A DNA stretch of 64,000 nt. Source: Nocardioides panacisoli. Its GTDB lineage: Bacteria; Actinomycetota; Actinomycetes; Propionibacteriales; Nocardioidaceae. Every line of letters begins with the position of its first letter. Within the stretch, counting starts at the first letter, position 1. The DNA lies in NCBI RefSeq assembly GCF_019448235.1, contig NZ_CP080409.1, positions 2,046,001-2,110,000 of the forward strand. The letters are read 5' to 3'. A program made the position numbers and the translations under genes. The notes under the pieces were generated by a model. It ran no database searches and was not told where the DNA came from. It saw nothing but the letters and a program-made list of their open reading frames with translations. Positions 42,551 to 53,011 of the stretch are shown here, piece by piece.

Positions 42551-42566
42551 GAAACGGTAGCGTTTC
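42551..42566. promoter_or_regulatory. Candidate TetR operator of the efflux operon
   Basis: GAAACG and CGTTTC form a perfect 6-bp-arm palindrome around GTAG, flanked by ACGAAAC. It lies 66 bp before the efflux start codon, between the ybjN stop and the pump, and is the only palindrome in this 81-bp gap, as expected for a TetR autoregulatory site. Confidence 0.6.
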
Positions 42567-43085
42567 TTATTCCTCGCCCGCGGGGCCGTGCTCCAGCCAG
42601 CCGCGGAACGCCTCCAGGTTCTTCGTCGACTCCCCCCGGTCCCGGCGCCACTGCCACTCCTTGCGGATGGAGGACTCGAAGCCGAGCTCGAGGATGGAGT
42701 TGAACGACTCGTCGGCGTAGGTCAGCACCGCCCCCAGGATCCCGTCGAGGTCCTCCGGGGTCACCGCGGAGAGCGGCAGCCGCGCGTCGAGGTAGATGTC
42801 GCCGTGCCGGTCGAGCGCGAACGAGACCGCATACATCCGCAGGTTGCGCTCCAGCAGCCAGCGGTAGGTGCGCTCGAACTCCTCGTCGGGCCGGCGGCAC
42901 ACGAAGGCGTGCACGCCCAGCGCGTGGGAGCCGACGTCGATCCGCACCGGGGTCTGCAGCTTGCGCTCCCCCGGCAGCGAGAAGGAGAAGACCCCCTCCT
43001 CGGTCTCGTCGAACTCGATCTCCTCCGCCGCGAGGTGGCGGCGTACGGCGTCGACGCGGGTCGCGTGGTCCTCGGCTGCGCTCAC
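42567..43085 (-). CDS. YbjN-domain protein (type III secretion chaperone-like fold)
   Basis: 172 residues beginning [74 protein letters not shown] (shown as family landmarks [16 protein letters not shown] and [18 protein letters not shown]). YbjN proteins have a chaperone-like alpha/beta fold of unknown function. The GTG at 43085 overlaps the mshA stop (GTGA), so it is co-translated with mshA, a pairing that is widespread in actinobacteria. Confidence 0.85.
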   Translation of the reverse strand: MSAAEDHATRVDAVRRHLAAEEIEFDETEEGVFSFSLPGERKLQTPVRIDVGSHALGVHAFVCRRPDEEFERTYRWLLERNLRMYAVSFALDRHGDIYLDARLPLSAVTPEDLDGILGAVLTYADESFNSILELGFESSIRKEWQWRRDRGESTKNLEAFRGWLEHGPAGEE

Positions 43086-44341
43086 ACGGTCTCCTCCATC
43101 ATGCTGCGTGCTCGTTCGTAGACGGCCAGGGTCGACTCGGCGGTGGCGTCCCAGGAGAACTGCTCGGACTGCGCCAGCGCGCCGGCGGCGAGCCGGTCGC
43201 GCAGGCCGGGCTCGGTGATCACGCGCTCCAGGGCGCGCCCCCACGACGCCGGCTCGTGGTCGTCGAGGAGCAGGCCGCTGTGGCCGTCGCGGACGACGGT
43301 GGTCAGCCCGCCCACGGCGGCGGCGACGACCGGCGCGCCGCACGCCTGCGCCTCGGCCGCGACGAGGCCGAAGGACTCGTTGTAGGAGGGGACCGCGACC
43401 ACGGAGGCGGCGGCGTACCACCCGGCGAGCTCGTCCTGCGGCACCGGCGGGACGAAGCGGACGACGCCGGCGATGCCGAGCTCCTCGGCCAGGCGCACCA
43501 GCGAGGTGGGTTCGGCCAGGCCGGAACCCGAGGGACCACCCACGATCGGCACGACCAGCCGGGAGCGGAGCTCGGGTCGCCGCGCCAGCAGGGACGCGAC
43601 CGCACGGAGCAGCACGTCGGGAGCCTTGAGCGGCTGGATGCGGCCCGCGAAGAGCACGACGTGGGCGTCGGCCGGCAGGTCACGGGCAGCACGCGCGGCC
43701 GCCCGGTCGGTCGGCCGGAAGACGTCGGTGTCGACGCCGGGGTAGACCACCTCGACGCGGCCGGGGTCGGCGTCGTAGGCGTTGATCAGCTGCTTGGCCT
43801 CGAGGTCGGTGTTGGCGACGAGGACGTCGGCCGCACCGACGACCTCCTCCTCCCCCACGACCCGCGCCAGCGGCTCGGGGCTGTCGCCGTCGGCGAGGGC
43901 GTCGTTCTTGACCTTGGCCATGGTGTGCATCGAGTGCACCAGCGGCACGCCCCACCGGTCGCGCGCCAGCACCGCCACCTGGCCCGAGAGCCAGTAGTGG
44001 GAGTGCAGGGCGTCGTAGTGACCGAGGGGGTGCGCCGCCTCGGCGCGCAGGACCTCCCGGGCGAAGATGCAGAGCTGTCCGGGCAGCTCGTGCTTGGTCA
44101 TCCCCTCGAACGGCCCCGCGTGCACGTGCTTGACGGTGACGCCGTCGCACACCGCGACCTCGGGCTCGAGCGCGGAACTGGTCGCGCGGGTGAAGATGTC
44201 GACCTCGATGCCGCGGGCCGCGAGCCGCCGGGCGACCTCGGTGACGTAGACGTTCATGCCACCGGCGTCGCCGGTCCCGGGCTGGTCCAACGGGGAGGTG
44301 TGCAGCGAGATCATCGCCACGCGACGAATCGGGTCCGCCAT
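43082..44341 (-). CDS. mshA: D-inositol-3-phosphate glycosyltransferase (mycothiol synthesis)
   Basis: GT4-family retaining glycosyltransferase catalysing the first step of mycothiol synthesis: GlcNAc transfer from UDP-GlcNAc to 1L-myo-inositol-1-phosphate. 419 residues. N-terminal [33 protein letters not shown] matches MshA (GGMNVY loop), with [10 protein letters not shown] and [13 protein letters not shown]; the C-terminal donor domain has [25 protein letters not shown] (E-x7-E). Mycothiol is the actinobacterial glutathione substitute. ATG at 44341 ([12 protein letters not shown]); an upstream in-frame start would add non-conserved residues. Confidence 0.94.
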   Translation of the reverse strand: MADPIRRVAMISLHTSPLDQPGTGDAGGMNVYVTEVARRLAARGIEVDIFTRATSSALEPEVAVCDGVTVKHVHAGPFEGMTKHELPGQLCIFAREVLRAEAAHPLGHYDALHSHYWLSGQVAVLARDRWGVPLVHSMHTMAKVKNDALADGDSPEPLARVVGEEEVVGAADVLVANTDLEAKQLINAYDADPGRVEVVYPGVDTDVFRPTDRAAARAARDLPADAHVVLFAGRIQPLKAPDVLLRAVASLLARRPELRSRLVVPIVGGPSGSGLAEPTSLVRLAEELGIAGVVRFVPPVPQDELAGWYAAASVVAVPSYNESFGLVAAEAQACGAPVVAAAVGGLTTVVRDGHSGLLLDDHEPASWGRALERVITEPGLRDRLAAGALAQSEQFSWDATAESTLAVYERARSMMEETV

Positions 44342-44430
44342 GCCTCTCCTCTCCCTGCACACCTGTGGGTGGTCAGCGGGCACAACCACCGAGCTCGGCG
44401 AGACATTCCCCGACCCGGCACACTGGCCCC

Positions 44431-45177
44431 ATGAGCAACCAACGCCCCCTCGCCGTCGTCACCGGAGCCAGCAGCGGCATCGGCGCCGCCACCGCCCGTA
44501 CCCTCGCCGGGGCCGGGTTCGAGGTCATCTGCGCCGCACGGCGTACCGAACGGATCGAGGCGCTCGCCGCGGAGATCGACGGCCGCGCGGTGGCCTGCGA
44601 CGTGACCTCGGAGGACTCGGTGGCCGAGCTGGCCGCCGAGGTCGGCGACGAGCTGCGGGTGTTGGTCAACAACGCCGGCGGCGCCTTCGGCCTGACGCCG
44701 ATCGCGGAGGCCGACAGCGAGCAGTGGCGCCAGATGTACGAGGTCAACGTGCTCGGCCTGATGCAGGTGACCCGAGCGCTGCTGCCCGCGCTCATCGCCA
44801 GCGGCGACGGCGTCGTCGTCAACGTCGGCTCCACGGCCGGTCGCATCGCCTACGAGGGCGGCGCGGGCTACACCGCCGCCAAGCACGGCACCCAGGTCGT
44901 GACCGAGACCCTGCGGTTGGAGCTCTACGACCAGCCGGTGCGCATCAGCGAGGTCGCGCCGGGCATGGTCCACACCGAGGAGTTCTCCCTCGTCCGCTTC
45001 GGCGGCGACCAGGCGAAGGCCGACGCCGTCTACGCCGGCGTCCGGGACCCGCTGACCGCCGAGGACGTCGCCGACGCGATCTCCTGGGTGGCCACCCGCC
45101 CCGCGCACGTCAACATCGACGAGCTCGTCATCAAGCCCCGCGCGCAGGCCGCGCAGCACAAGGTGCACCGGGAGTGA
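44431..45177 (+). CDS. SDR-family oxidoreductase (YdfG-like)
   Basis: Short-chain dehydrogenase, 248 residues, with all classic motifs: [15 protein letters not shown] (TGxxxGIG), NNAGG, catalytic Ser in [23 protein letters not shown] and Tyr-x3-Lys (YTAAK). PGMVHTEEF and [31 protein letters not shown] are like YdfG/serine 3-dehydrogenase-type enzymes. Substrate unknown. ATG at 44431 follows CACACT by 6 nt, without a Shine-Dalgarno. Divergent from mshA. Confidence 0.92.
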   Translation: MSNQRPLAVVTGASSGIGAATARTLAGAGFEVICAARRTERIEALAAEIDGRAVACDVTSEDSVAELAAEVGDELRVLVNNAGGAFGLTPIAEADSEQWRQMYEVNVLGLMQVTRALLPALIASGDGVVVNVGSTAGRIAYEGGAGYTAAKHGTQVVTETLRLELYDQPVRISEVAPGMVHTEEFSLVRFGGDQAKADAVYAGVRDPLTAEDVADAISWVATRPAHVNIDELVIKPRAQAAQHKVHRE

Positions 45178-45190
45178 GCCGGGGCGGGGC

Positions 45191-45252
45191 GTCGCCACAA
45201 GCGTTCTTGTCGTGACGGACCCGCCCGCCGTCGCTACAAGATCGCTTGTGAC
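45191..45252. terminator. Two related hairpins between convergent SDR and racemase genes
   Basis: ACAAG-CGTT-CTTGT (45196-45209) and ACAAG-ATCG-CTTGT (45236-45249) are each flanked by GTCGC on the left and GTGAC or GAC on the right. The two units are 40 bp apart and look duplicated. They lie between convergent genes and probably terminate both. Confidence 0.65.
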
Positions 45253-45260
45253 AACGCTCC

Positions 45261-45950
45261 TCAGCCGAGCGCGCGGTCGAGGGCGGCCTCGACGTGCAGC
45301 GAGGTGCAGCCGAAGACCGGCAGCTCGGAGTCGGCCTGCTTGACCAGCAGTTCCAGCTCGGAGCAGCCGAGGATGACGCCACCGGCCCCAGCGTCCCAGA
45401 GCTCCTCGATGAGCGCGACGACCTTGCGTCGGGAGTCGTCGACCACCTGGTAGTGGACGAGCTCCTCGTAGATGATCCGGTCGAGCTCGGCGTGGCGGTG
45501 CTCCTCGGGCACGATCACCTCGAGGCCGTGCCGGGCGATGCGCTCGGTGAAGAAGGTGCGCGACATCGCGAACTGCGTGCCCAGCAGCGCGACCTTCTCC
45601 ACCCCGGCGGAGACGCAGGCCTGCGCGACCACGTCGCCCAGGTGCAGCAGCGGGATGTCGACCGCGTCCTGCACCTGCTCGGCGACGCGGTGGAAGGTGG
45701 TGGTGCACAGCATCAGGAAGTCCGCGCCGGCACGGTCGACGCCGGTCGCCGCCTCGGCCAGGACCTTGGCGACGCCGTCCCAGTCCTCGGTCTCCTGCAT
45801 GGCGGTGACCTCGGCGAACTCCACCGAGGACATCACCGTCTTGGCCGAGTGCAGGCCGCCGAGTCGTTCCTCGACGCCGCGGTTGAGCGCCTCGTAGTAC
45901 GCCGCACTGGATTCCCAGCTCATGCCGCCGACGAGTCCGATGGTCTGCAT
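45261..45950 (-). CDS. Aspartate/glutamate racemase-family protein
   Basis: Cofactor-independent racemase of 229 residues. It begins MQTIGLVGGMSWESSAAYYEALNRGV, the usual N-terminus of the YgeA/RacX-type amino acid racemases. Two catalytic Cys are in place: LMLCTTTFH (first) and VILGCSELELLV (second). YgeA-like enzymes racemise various amino acids; substrate here unknown. ATG at 45950; convergent with the SDR gene. Confidence 0.9.
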   Translation of the reverse strand: MQTIGLVGGMSWESSAAYYEALNRGVEERLGGLHSAKTVMSSVEFAEVTAMQETEDWDGVAKVLAEAATGVDRAGADFLMLCTTTFHRVAEQVQDAVDIPLLHLGDVVAQACVSAGVEKVALLGTQFAMSRTFFTERIARHGLEVIVPEEHRHAELDRIIYEELVHYQVVDDSRRKVVALIEELWDAGAGGVILGCSELELLVKQADSELPVFGCTSLHVEAALDRALG

Positions 45951-46010
45951 GGCGGCAGTTTCGCGTACTCCGCCGCTGGGTCCAACCCGACCCGCGGCAC
46001 CGACCCAGGG

Positions 46011-46061
46011 TGTCAAGGTCACTTGACATCGCCCACAATGTCAAGCACGCTTGACATTGTG
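46011..46061. promoter_or_regulatory. Twin palindromic operators of the small XRE regulator
   Basis: Operator 1 (46011-46028): TGTCAAG-GTCA-CTTGACA. Operator 2 (46034-46061): 12-bp arms CACAATGTCAAG and CTTGACATTGTG around CACG. Both share the TGTCAAG-N4-CTTGACA core, 24 bp apart centre to centre. Operator 2 overlaps the start of the XRE gene, so the regulator almost certainly represses itself by binding here. Confidence 0.8.
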
Positions 46062-46253
46062 AAGAACGCCGTACGCCGCCTCCGCACCGAGCGCGACCTG
46101 TCCCAGGCAGCACTCGGATCGGCACTGGGGGTGTCACGGCAGACCGTGAACTCGATCGAGACCGCGCGCTACCTGCCCTCGCTGCCGTTGGCGCTGCAGA
46201 TCGCGAGATTCTTCGAGACGACCGTGGAAGAGGTCTTCGATGTCGACGACTGA
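46059..46253 (+). CDS. Small XRE-family transcriptional regulator
   Basis: A 64-residue Cro/CI-type DNA-binding protein, RLRTERDLSQAALGSALGVSRQTVNSIETARYLPSLPLALQIARFF, the YozG/YgzD type without a sensing domain. I prefer the GTG at 46059, giving MKNAVRRLRTERD, the usual N-terminus of this family; an ATG at 46038 would add seven residues and lies inside operator 2. The gene overlaps the next membrane protein gene by 14 bp. Auto-repression through the palindromes at 46011-46061 is inferred. Confidence 0.88.
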   Translation: MKNAVRRLRTERDLSQAALGSALGVSRQTVNSIETARYLPSLPLALQIARFFETTVEEVFDVDD

Positions 46254-46635
46254 GACACCCGCCCGTTCGCAGTGGGTGGTGCCCGGCGTGGCCGTCGGGA
46301 TCGGCCTGGTCTACCTCGGCGCGGGCGTCCTGGCCGGCGAGCCGTGGTGGGGCGTCGGTGGGCTGCTCCTGATGACGGCCATCGCCGGGGTCCTGCTGCT
46401 GATGGCACGCACCAGCGAGACCACTCGCGGCCTGCTGGACCACCGCGACGAACGCATCGCGGCGATCGACCGCGACGCCTCACTGGTCGGCGGCATGACG
46501 GTGGTGATGGCGGCGCTGGTGATGTTCGTGGTCGAGATCGCCCGTGGGCAGGACGGCTCGCCGTACTTCCAGCTCGCCGGGCTCGGCGGGATGGCCTACT
46601 TCCTCGCCCTGGTCTGGTACCGGGCGCGACGCTGA
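46240..46635 (+). CDS. Membrane protein paired with XRE regulator
   Basis: 131 residues with four membrane helices (about 12-32, 38-55, 82-100, 108-126). The cytoplasmic loop RGLLDHRDERIAAIDRDASLVG has the D-E-R-I-x-x-I-x-x-x-A motif of the DUF2178-type membrane proteins that typically follow YozG-like XRE regulators. Function unknown; possibly the regulated output. ATG at 46240 overlaps the regulator gene, so they are translated together. Confidence 0.78.
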   Translation: MSTTETPARSQWVVPGVAVGIGLVYLGAGVLAGEPWWGVGGLLLMTAIAGVLLLMARTSETTRGLLDHRDERIAAIDRDASLVGGMTVVMAALVMFVVEIARGQDGSPYFQLAGLGGMAYFLALVWYRARR

Positions 46636-46642
46636 GGCCGGC

Positions 46643-47113
46643 TCAGCTCGGCGCGCGGTCGGGCGGGAAGCCGCCGCGGGCGACCGGACCCCAGTCCTCG
46701 ACGGTGATGCGCAGCAGCGACTTGCCCTGCTTGCGCATCGCGTCGCGGTACTCGTCCCAGTCGGGGTGCTCACCGGAGATGCAGCGGAAGTAGTCGACCA
46801 GGCCGTCCTCGGCCTCTCGGTCGGGCATGTCCAGCACCTCGGCGCGACCGTCGACCTGGACGTAGGGGCCGTCCCAGTCCTCGGAGTGGACCAGCACCGT
46901 CACGGTCGGGTCACGGCGCAGGTTGGCGGCCTTGGCCCGGTCCGGGTAGGTCGAGACCACGATCCGCCCCTGCTCGTCGACGCCGCCGGTGACCGGCGAG
47001 ACCTGCAGTCCGCCGCTCTGCCGGTGGGTGATCAGGGTCAACTGGTGGCGGGTACGGACGAAGTCGAGCAGGCCGTCGCGGTCGACGCGATCGGCGCGGG
47101 CGAGGGTGACCAT
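46643..47113 (-). CDS. PPOX-class F420-dependent flavin/deazaflavin enzyme
   Basis: 156 residues with the split-barrel FMN/F420-binding fold: LLDFVRTRHQLTLITHRQSGGLQVSPV, IVVSTYPDRAKAANLRRDPTVTVLVH (the RAKxxNLRRDP motif of F420-dependent PPOX proteins), and DYFRCISGEHPDWDEYRDAMRKQGKSLLRI. Such proteins reduce diverse substrates with F420H2 or bind other cofactors; substrate unknown. ATG at 47113. Divergent from heliorhodopsin by 135 bp and convergent with the membrane protein gene. Confidence 0.87.
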   Translation of the reverse strand: MVTLARADRVDRDGLLDFVRTRHQLTLITHRQSGGLQVSPVTGGVDEQGRIVVSTYPDRAKAANLRRDPTVTVLVHSEDWDGPYVQVDGRAEVLDMPDREAEDGLVDYFRCISGEHPDWDEYRDAMRKQGKSLLRITVEDWGPVARGGFPPDRAPS

Positions 47114-47169
47114 GACTCGAGCCTACGGACCAACAGGTGCAGGGAGGGCGACGTACGCCGACCGCTGCC

Positions 47170-47203
47170 TACACTCGGTGCTCCCCCCTGCTGCTGGGGG
47201 AGC
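47170..47203 (+). promoter_or_regulatory. Heliorhodopsin promoter and 5'-UTR hairpin
   Basis: TACACT at 47170-47175 is a plausible -10 box. A hairpin, GCTCCCCC with GGGGGAGC (47180-47203, 8-nt loop), starts right where transcription would begin. The 45 nt between hairpin and start codon contain the GAGAGG ribosome site. A 5'-terminal stem may stabilise or regulate the mRNA. Confidence 0.5.
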
Positions 47204-47248
47204 AACGAGCGGCTGTCGCTCCGAACCACGAACCGAGAGGTCCCGGCC

Positions 47249-48022
47249 ATGTCCTCCCCCGTCACGGCGTCCGGTGTCGACCGCGACGCACTCGCGTCGC
47301 TCCGACGCTGGAACCTCGGCCTCACCGTCCTCCATGCGCTGCAGGCGGTGGTCGTCCTGGTCCTCGCGACCGACTTCGCCATCGCGGTCACCGCGACCTT
47401 CCCGCAGGGCCCACCCGGGAGCGAGCCGCCGGCACCGGAGGCACTGTTCGACGTGCGCATCGGGTGGGCGATCGCCGCGTTCCTGCTGCTCGCCGCCGTC
47501 GACCACGGCCTGACCGGGACGGTGTTGCGCCGCCGCTACGACCGCGGCCTGCAGCGTGGGATCAACCGTTTCCGCTGGGTCGAGTACTCGGTCAGCGCGA
47601 CCGTGATGATCGTCCTGATCGCCTTCTACAACGGCATCACCGACGTGGCAGCGATCGTCGCGATCATCGGCGCGAACGTCGCGATGATCCTCCTCGGCTG
47701 GGTCCAGGAGCTCATGAACCCACCCGGACGCGACCGCACCACGATGCTGCCCTTCTGGTTCGGCACCTTCGCCGGGCTCGCGCCGTGGGTCGCGATCGTC
47801 GTCAACACCGTCGGCGCCGACACCGTGCCCGGGTTCGTCTACGGCATCGTCGTGTCGCTGTTCGTCTTCTTCATGAGCTTCGGCCTCAACCAGTGGCTGC
47901 AGTACCGGCAGGTCGGCCCGTGGCGCTCCTACGCCTTCGGCGAGAAGGCCTACCTCGTGCTCAGCCTGGTGGCCAAGAGCGCCCTCGCCTGGCAGATCTT
48001 CGGCGGCTCGCTCGCCGGCTGA
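47249..48022 (+). CDS. Heliorhodopsin
   Basis: Retinal-binding seven-helix photoreceptor of the heliorhodopsin family, inverted in the membrane (N-terminus inside) relative to type 1 rhodopsins. 257 residues with the family blocks [20 protein letters not shown] (Glu112, counterion, corresponding to E107 of HeR 48C12), [37 protein letters not shown] and [19 protein letters not shown] with the Schiff-base Lys243. Photocycles of this family are slow and no ion pumping is known in most members; roles are debated. No carotenoid or retinal-forming gene is in the window. GAGAGG ribosome site 8 nt upstream. Confidence 0.95.
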   Translation: MSSPVTASGVDRDALASLRRWNLGLTVLHALQAVVVLVLATDFAIAVTATFPQGPPGSEPPAPEALFDVRIGWAIAAFLLLAAVDHGLTGTVLRRRYDRGLQRGINRFRWVEYSVSATVMIVLIAFYNGITDVAAIVAIIGANVAMILLGWVQELMNPPGRDRTTMLPFWFGTFAGLAPWVAIVVNTVGADTVPGFVYGIVVSLFVFFMSFGLNQWLQYRQVGPWRSYAFGEKAYLVLSLVAKSALAWQIFGGSLAG

Positions 48023-48138
48023 GCGCCTGCCACCGAGGGTCCACCGGCTGCTCGAATCGTTGTTCGACCTGCGGCGTCGGTAGGATCCACGCGGCCGGAA
48101 CCGGCCATCCACGCGACTGAAAGCGACGCCGTTCCCGC

Positions 48139-50049
<1,911 letters not shown>

Positions 50050-50085
50050 GCCGACCGGGCCGGTGAGTCCCGCAGCCGCCCGTGG

Positions 50086-50511
50086 TCAGGAGTAGCCGGC
50101 CGCGCGGCGGTGCCGGCGGCTCCACGTGAAGCAGGTGGCGGCGAGGGCATGCGGATCCGGGCAGCCGGTGATGGGCCGCTCGGCGCGGTCGGTGTAGCCG
50201 GGGTAGTTGATCCGCAGCACCACCGCTCCGGTGGCACCCCATCCGCCACGCACGGTGACGTCGGCGACGGCCCACCACGGCACCGTCACGACCTGACGGC
50301 CGTCGGGGAGGTAGGCGGCGTGGGTGGTGAGCACCTGCCGCCCACCCCGCCACAACTCGGACTCGTTGGCGGGGACCGGCACGTCCTCGAAGCCGGCCTC
50401 GGTCTGGTGGTGACCGGTCCGCACCGTCGTGGACCAGGCGGCCCCGTCCCACCAGCGCTCCCGGAAGTCGCCGGTGGGATCGGGGTACCAGCCCGGAACG
50501 GGGTTGCTCAC
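50086..50511 (-). CDS. DUF2510-domain protein
   Basis: 141 residues. The first 35 residues are a DUF2510 domain (PGWYPDPTGDFRERWWDGAAWSTTVRT), a short W-rich repeat common at the N-termini of actinobacterial membrane-associated proteins. The rest (GGRQVLTTHAAYLPDGRQVVTVPWWAVADVTVRGG...) is beta-rich, PH-like, and ends in HRRAAGYS. No transmembrane helix. GTG at 50511, 1 nt after the stop of the upstream membrane protein gene, so co-transcribed. Function unknown. Confidence 0.75.
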   Translation of the reverse strand: MSNPVPGWYPDPTGDFRERWWDGAAWSTTVRTGHHQTEAGFEDVPVPANESELWRGGRQVLTTHAAYLPDGRQVVTVPWWAVADVTVRGGWGATGAVVLRINYPGYTDRAERPITGCPDPHALAATCFTWSRRHRRAAGYS

Positions 50512-50512
50512 C

Positions 50513-51325
50513 TCAGGCGGCGACCTGCTCGCCCTGCAGCGTGCGGTAGGTGTAGGCGGACGCGATGATCACGACCGGCATCGCCAGCAGCAGGCCGATG
50601 CCGCACACCAGCGAGCCGATGAACATCGCGATGACCGAGGCGATGTAGAAGCCGATCAGCGTGCCCAGGTTCTTGTTGACGAAACCGAAGCTCGCCTTGA
50701 TGCCGTCCAGGGCGTTCATCTGCTTGTCCACCATGAAGTGGGCGGTGTACTGGGTGAAGAACGCCACGATCAGCCCGGGGATGTAGCACAGCAGGCTGCC
50801 GACGGAGACCATGATGCCCACCAGGAGCGCTGCCAGGAGCAGTTGCGCCAGGTTGTCGAAGCGGAAGATCGTCCCGACGGCGACCGGCCGACCGTAGGTG
50901 ATGTCCAGCGACGCCCGGATGATGCCGACGTAGATCACGAAGGTCAGCAGGAATCCGACGAAGAACAGCAGCGTCGAGATCAGCATCGAGGCGAGGAATC
51001 CGAATCCTCCCCCCGAGGTCTCGAACTCACCGGTGTTCGGGTTGTACTCGCCGATCGAACTCTCCGCACCGGCGGCGGTGATCACGAATCCGATGATGGA
51101 GAGCACCAGGAAAATGCCGAAGATGGCCAGCACGCCGATGATGATCGTGCCGATGTTGGCCTGGAACTTGGTCCACCCGTAGTTGAACGCATCGCCCACG
51201 CTGTAGGACGGCGCGCCCCCCATGGGCGGCTGGGACGGCGGAGGCGCGCCCCCGGGCGGGTTGGGACCGGAGGGCGGAGGCGGATTCGGCGGGCCGCTCG
51301 GCGGCGGCGGTGCGTTGTCACTCAT
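50513..51325 (-). CDS. Polytopic membrane protein with proline-rich N-terminus
   Basis: 270 residues. The first 40 are a Pro/Gly-rich cytoplasmic tail (DNAPPPPSGPPNPPPPSGPN). Then six hydrophobic segments, in two similar blocks (for example IGTIIIGVLAIFGIFLVLSIIGFV and VGFLLTFVIYVGIIRASLDI; VVSVGSLLCYIPGLIVAFF; LIGFYIASVIAMFIGSLVC). It resembles the DUF4013/glycerophosphodiesterase-associated membrane domain family. Function unknown; operon with the DUF2510 gene. ATG at 51325. Confidence 0.75.
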   Translation of the reverse strand: MSDNAPPPPSGPPNPPPPSGPNPPGGAPPPSQPPMGGAPSYSVGDAFNYGWTKFQANIGTIIIGVLAIFGIFLVLSIIGFVITAAGAESSIGEYNPNTGEFETSGGGFGFLASMLISTLLFFVGFLLTFVIYVGIIRASLDITYGRPVAVGTIFRFDNLAQLLLAALLVGIMVSVGSLLCYIPGLIVAFFTQYTAHFMVDKQMNALDGIKASFGFVNKNLGTLIGFYIASVIAMFIGSLVCGIGLLLAMPVVIIASAYTYRTLQGEQVAA

Positions 51326-51403
51326 GGCAGCAGAATCTACGACGTGAACAACCCAGTCTGCAGCAATTGCGCGCGACTATCTCGGTGAACATTCTCCGGA
51401 CCG

Positions 51404-51448
51404 GATTCGATATCCCGGGCGATATCCCGGATTCCCCGATATCGAATC
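51404..51448. repeat. GATATC-rich inverted and direct repeats upstream of MFS gene
   Basis: GATTCGATATC (51404-51414) and its exact inverse GATATCGAATC (51438-51448) flank GATATCCCGGAT, so GATATC occurs three times in 35 bp, with a 12-bp direct repeat GATATCCCGGG/A. It lies in the 231-bp divergent gap between two membrane-protein genes and could be an operator array. Confidence 0.6.
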
Positions 51449-51556
51449 GTGGATTCCTCCACCGTCCCGGCCGCGTGGGAACATCACCGGTGGTCCCGAC
51501 CGTTCCGGACGGCGACCCGGACGCGGACGCGTCCCGATCGCTGGAGTCGCACGGAG

Positions 51557-52930
51557 GTGAGCGGGCTGACCTCGACCGCCCTGGACCGCTGGCGGTTCGC
51601 GACCCTGGCCACCATCACGACCGTCGCGGCGGTCGTGAGCAGCCTCGGCGCACCGCTGGTGCCCAGCATCGCGGCGGCGTACGACGTCTCGCTGAGTGCC
51701 GCACAGTGGGTGCTGACCGCGACCCTCGTCGGCGGCGCCGTGGTGACGCCGGTGCTGGGGCGTTGGGGCAGCGGGCGCCTGCGCCGCCCCGTGGTCCTCG
51801 GCGCGCTGGCGACGGTGCTGGCCGGCACGGTCATGGCGGCACTCCCCCTCGGCCTCGGTGCGCTGATCGCCGGCCGCGCGCTGCAGGGCGTCGGCCTGGG
51901 GCTCGTGCCGCTGGTGCTCGCGGTGGCGCGTGACCTCTGGGAGGGGCGGCTGCTCGCCTCACGCCTCGGGCTGCTGTCGGTGACCACCGTCGCCGGGGCG
52001 GGGCTCGGCTACCCGGTGACGGGGCTCGTGGCCGAACTGGTGGGCGTGACCGGCGCATACTGGTTCGGCACCTCGCTGCTGGGCGCGACGCTGCTGCTGG
52101 CAGCGCGGTTCCTGCCCGGCTCGACCGAGGGTGAGCCGCAGCCCGTCGACCTGGTCGGCGTCGTGCTGCTCTCGGGCGGATCGGTGTCCGTGCTGCTGGC
52201 GATCAGCCAGGGCGGCGCGTGGGGCTGGTCCTCCGCCCGGGTGCTGGGGCTCGGCGTCGCGGGCACGCTGCTGGTCGGCGCCTGGATCGCGTGGACCCGT
52301 CGCCGCCTCGCACACGGACGACGCCCGCTGGTCGACCTCGCGCTCGCGGCGCGGCCGGGCGTGGTCGGCCCCAACACGGTCGCCTTCGGCATCGGCGTGG
52401 GGATGTACGCGCTGCTGACGTTCGCGGTGCTCGTGGTGCGGGCCGACGGGACCGCCGGCTTCGGCCTCGACCGCGGCGTCGCCGCCGCCGGACTGGTCCT
52501 GGTCCCCTACGCGCTCGTCAGCGTCGGCGGCAGCCGGGTGGCGCTGTGGGTCTCCCACCGCCACGGACCCCGGCTGCTGCTGCCCATCGGCGCTGCGGTG
52601 TTCGCCTCCTCCCTGCTCTCCCTGGGCCTCGCACACGACACGCTCTGGCAGGTGCTCCTCGCGATGGCGCTCGGCGGCCTGGGCAGCGGCTTCTCGTTCT
52701 CCTCGATGGCGATGCTGATCGTGCCCCACGTCCCGCACGAGGAGACCGGCAGCGCGATGGCCTTCAACCAGCTGCTGCGCTACCTCGGGTTCTCGGTCGG
52801 TTCCGCGCTCAGCGTCGCGCTCGTGGCGGCGTACGGCGGCGACGGGGCGGCGTTCCGCGGCGCGGCCCTCACGCTCGCGGGGGTCTGCCTGGCCGTCGGC
52901 GCGCTGGCGCTGGGACGTCGTACGCGCTGA
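51557..52930 (+). CDS. MFS transporter (14-helix DHA2-like)
   Basis: 457 residues with about fourteen hydrophobic segments. Helix 1-2 ATLATITTVAAVVSSLGAPLVPSIAAAYDVSLSAAQWVLTATLVGGAVVTPVLGRWGSGRLRRP carries the DHA2-type start, and GRALQGVGLGLVPLVLAVARDLW is motif B. The motif A loop is degenerate (RWGSGRLRRP). Export of drugs or metabolites is likely; substrate unknown. GTG at 51557 is preferred because MVSGLTSTALDRWRF leads straight into helix 1, but GGAG touches it; a longer start at 51449 is possible. Confidence 0.85.
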   Translation: MSGLTSTALDRWRFATLATITTVAAVVSSLGAPLVPSIAAAYDVSLSAAQWVLTATLVGGAVVTPVLGRWGSGRLRRPVVLGALATVLAGTVMAALPLGLGALIAGRALQGVGLGLVPLVLAVARDLWEGRLLASRLGLLSVTTVAGAGLGYPVTGLVAELVGVTGAYWFGTSLLGATLLLAARFLPGSTEGEPQPVDLVGVVLLSGGSVSVLLAISQGGAWGWSSARVLGLGVAGTLLVGAWIAWTRRRLAHGRRPLVDLALAARPGVVGPNTVAFGIGVGMYALLTFAVLVVRADGTAGFGLDRGVAAAGLVLVPYALVSVGGSRVALWVSHRHGPRLLLPIGAAVFASSLLSLGLAHDTLWQVLLAMALGGLGSGFSFSSMAMLIVPHVPHEETGSAMAFNQLLRYLGFSVGSALSVALVAAYGGDGAAFRGAALTLAGVCLAVGALALGRRTR

Positions 52931-53011
52931 GCGCGGCGGTCACCCGGGGCTGGGCGAACGTTCACCCGGGGGTCCTTGCCATCGGTCACGTCCACCGCGA
53001 GGATCGTGCGC

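Noticed and set aside
42486..44389. Other long forward-strand frames over mshA and ybjN
   Set aside because: They are antisense shadows of clear family members with conserved motifs on the reverse strand.
44365..44430. Upstream start extending the SDR protein by about 22 residues
   Set aside because: The extra residues are low-complexity and cover the promoter; [18 protein letters not shown] is the expected N-terminus.
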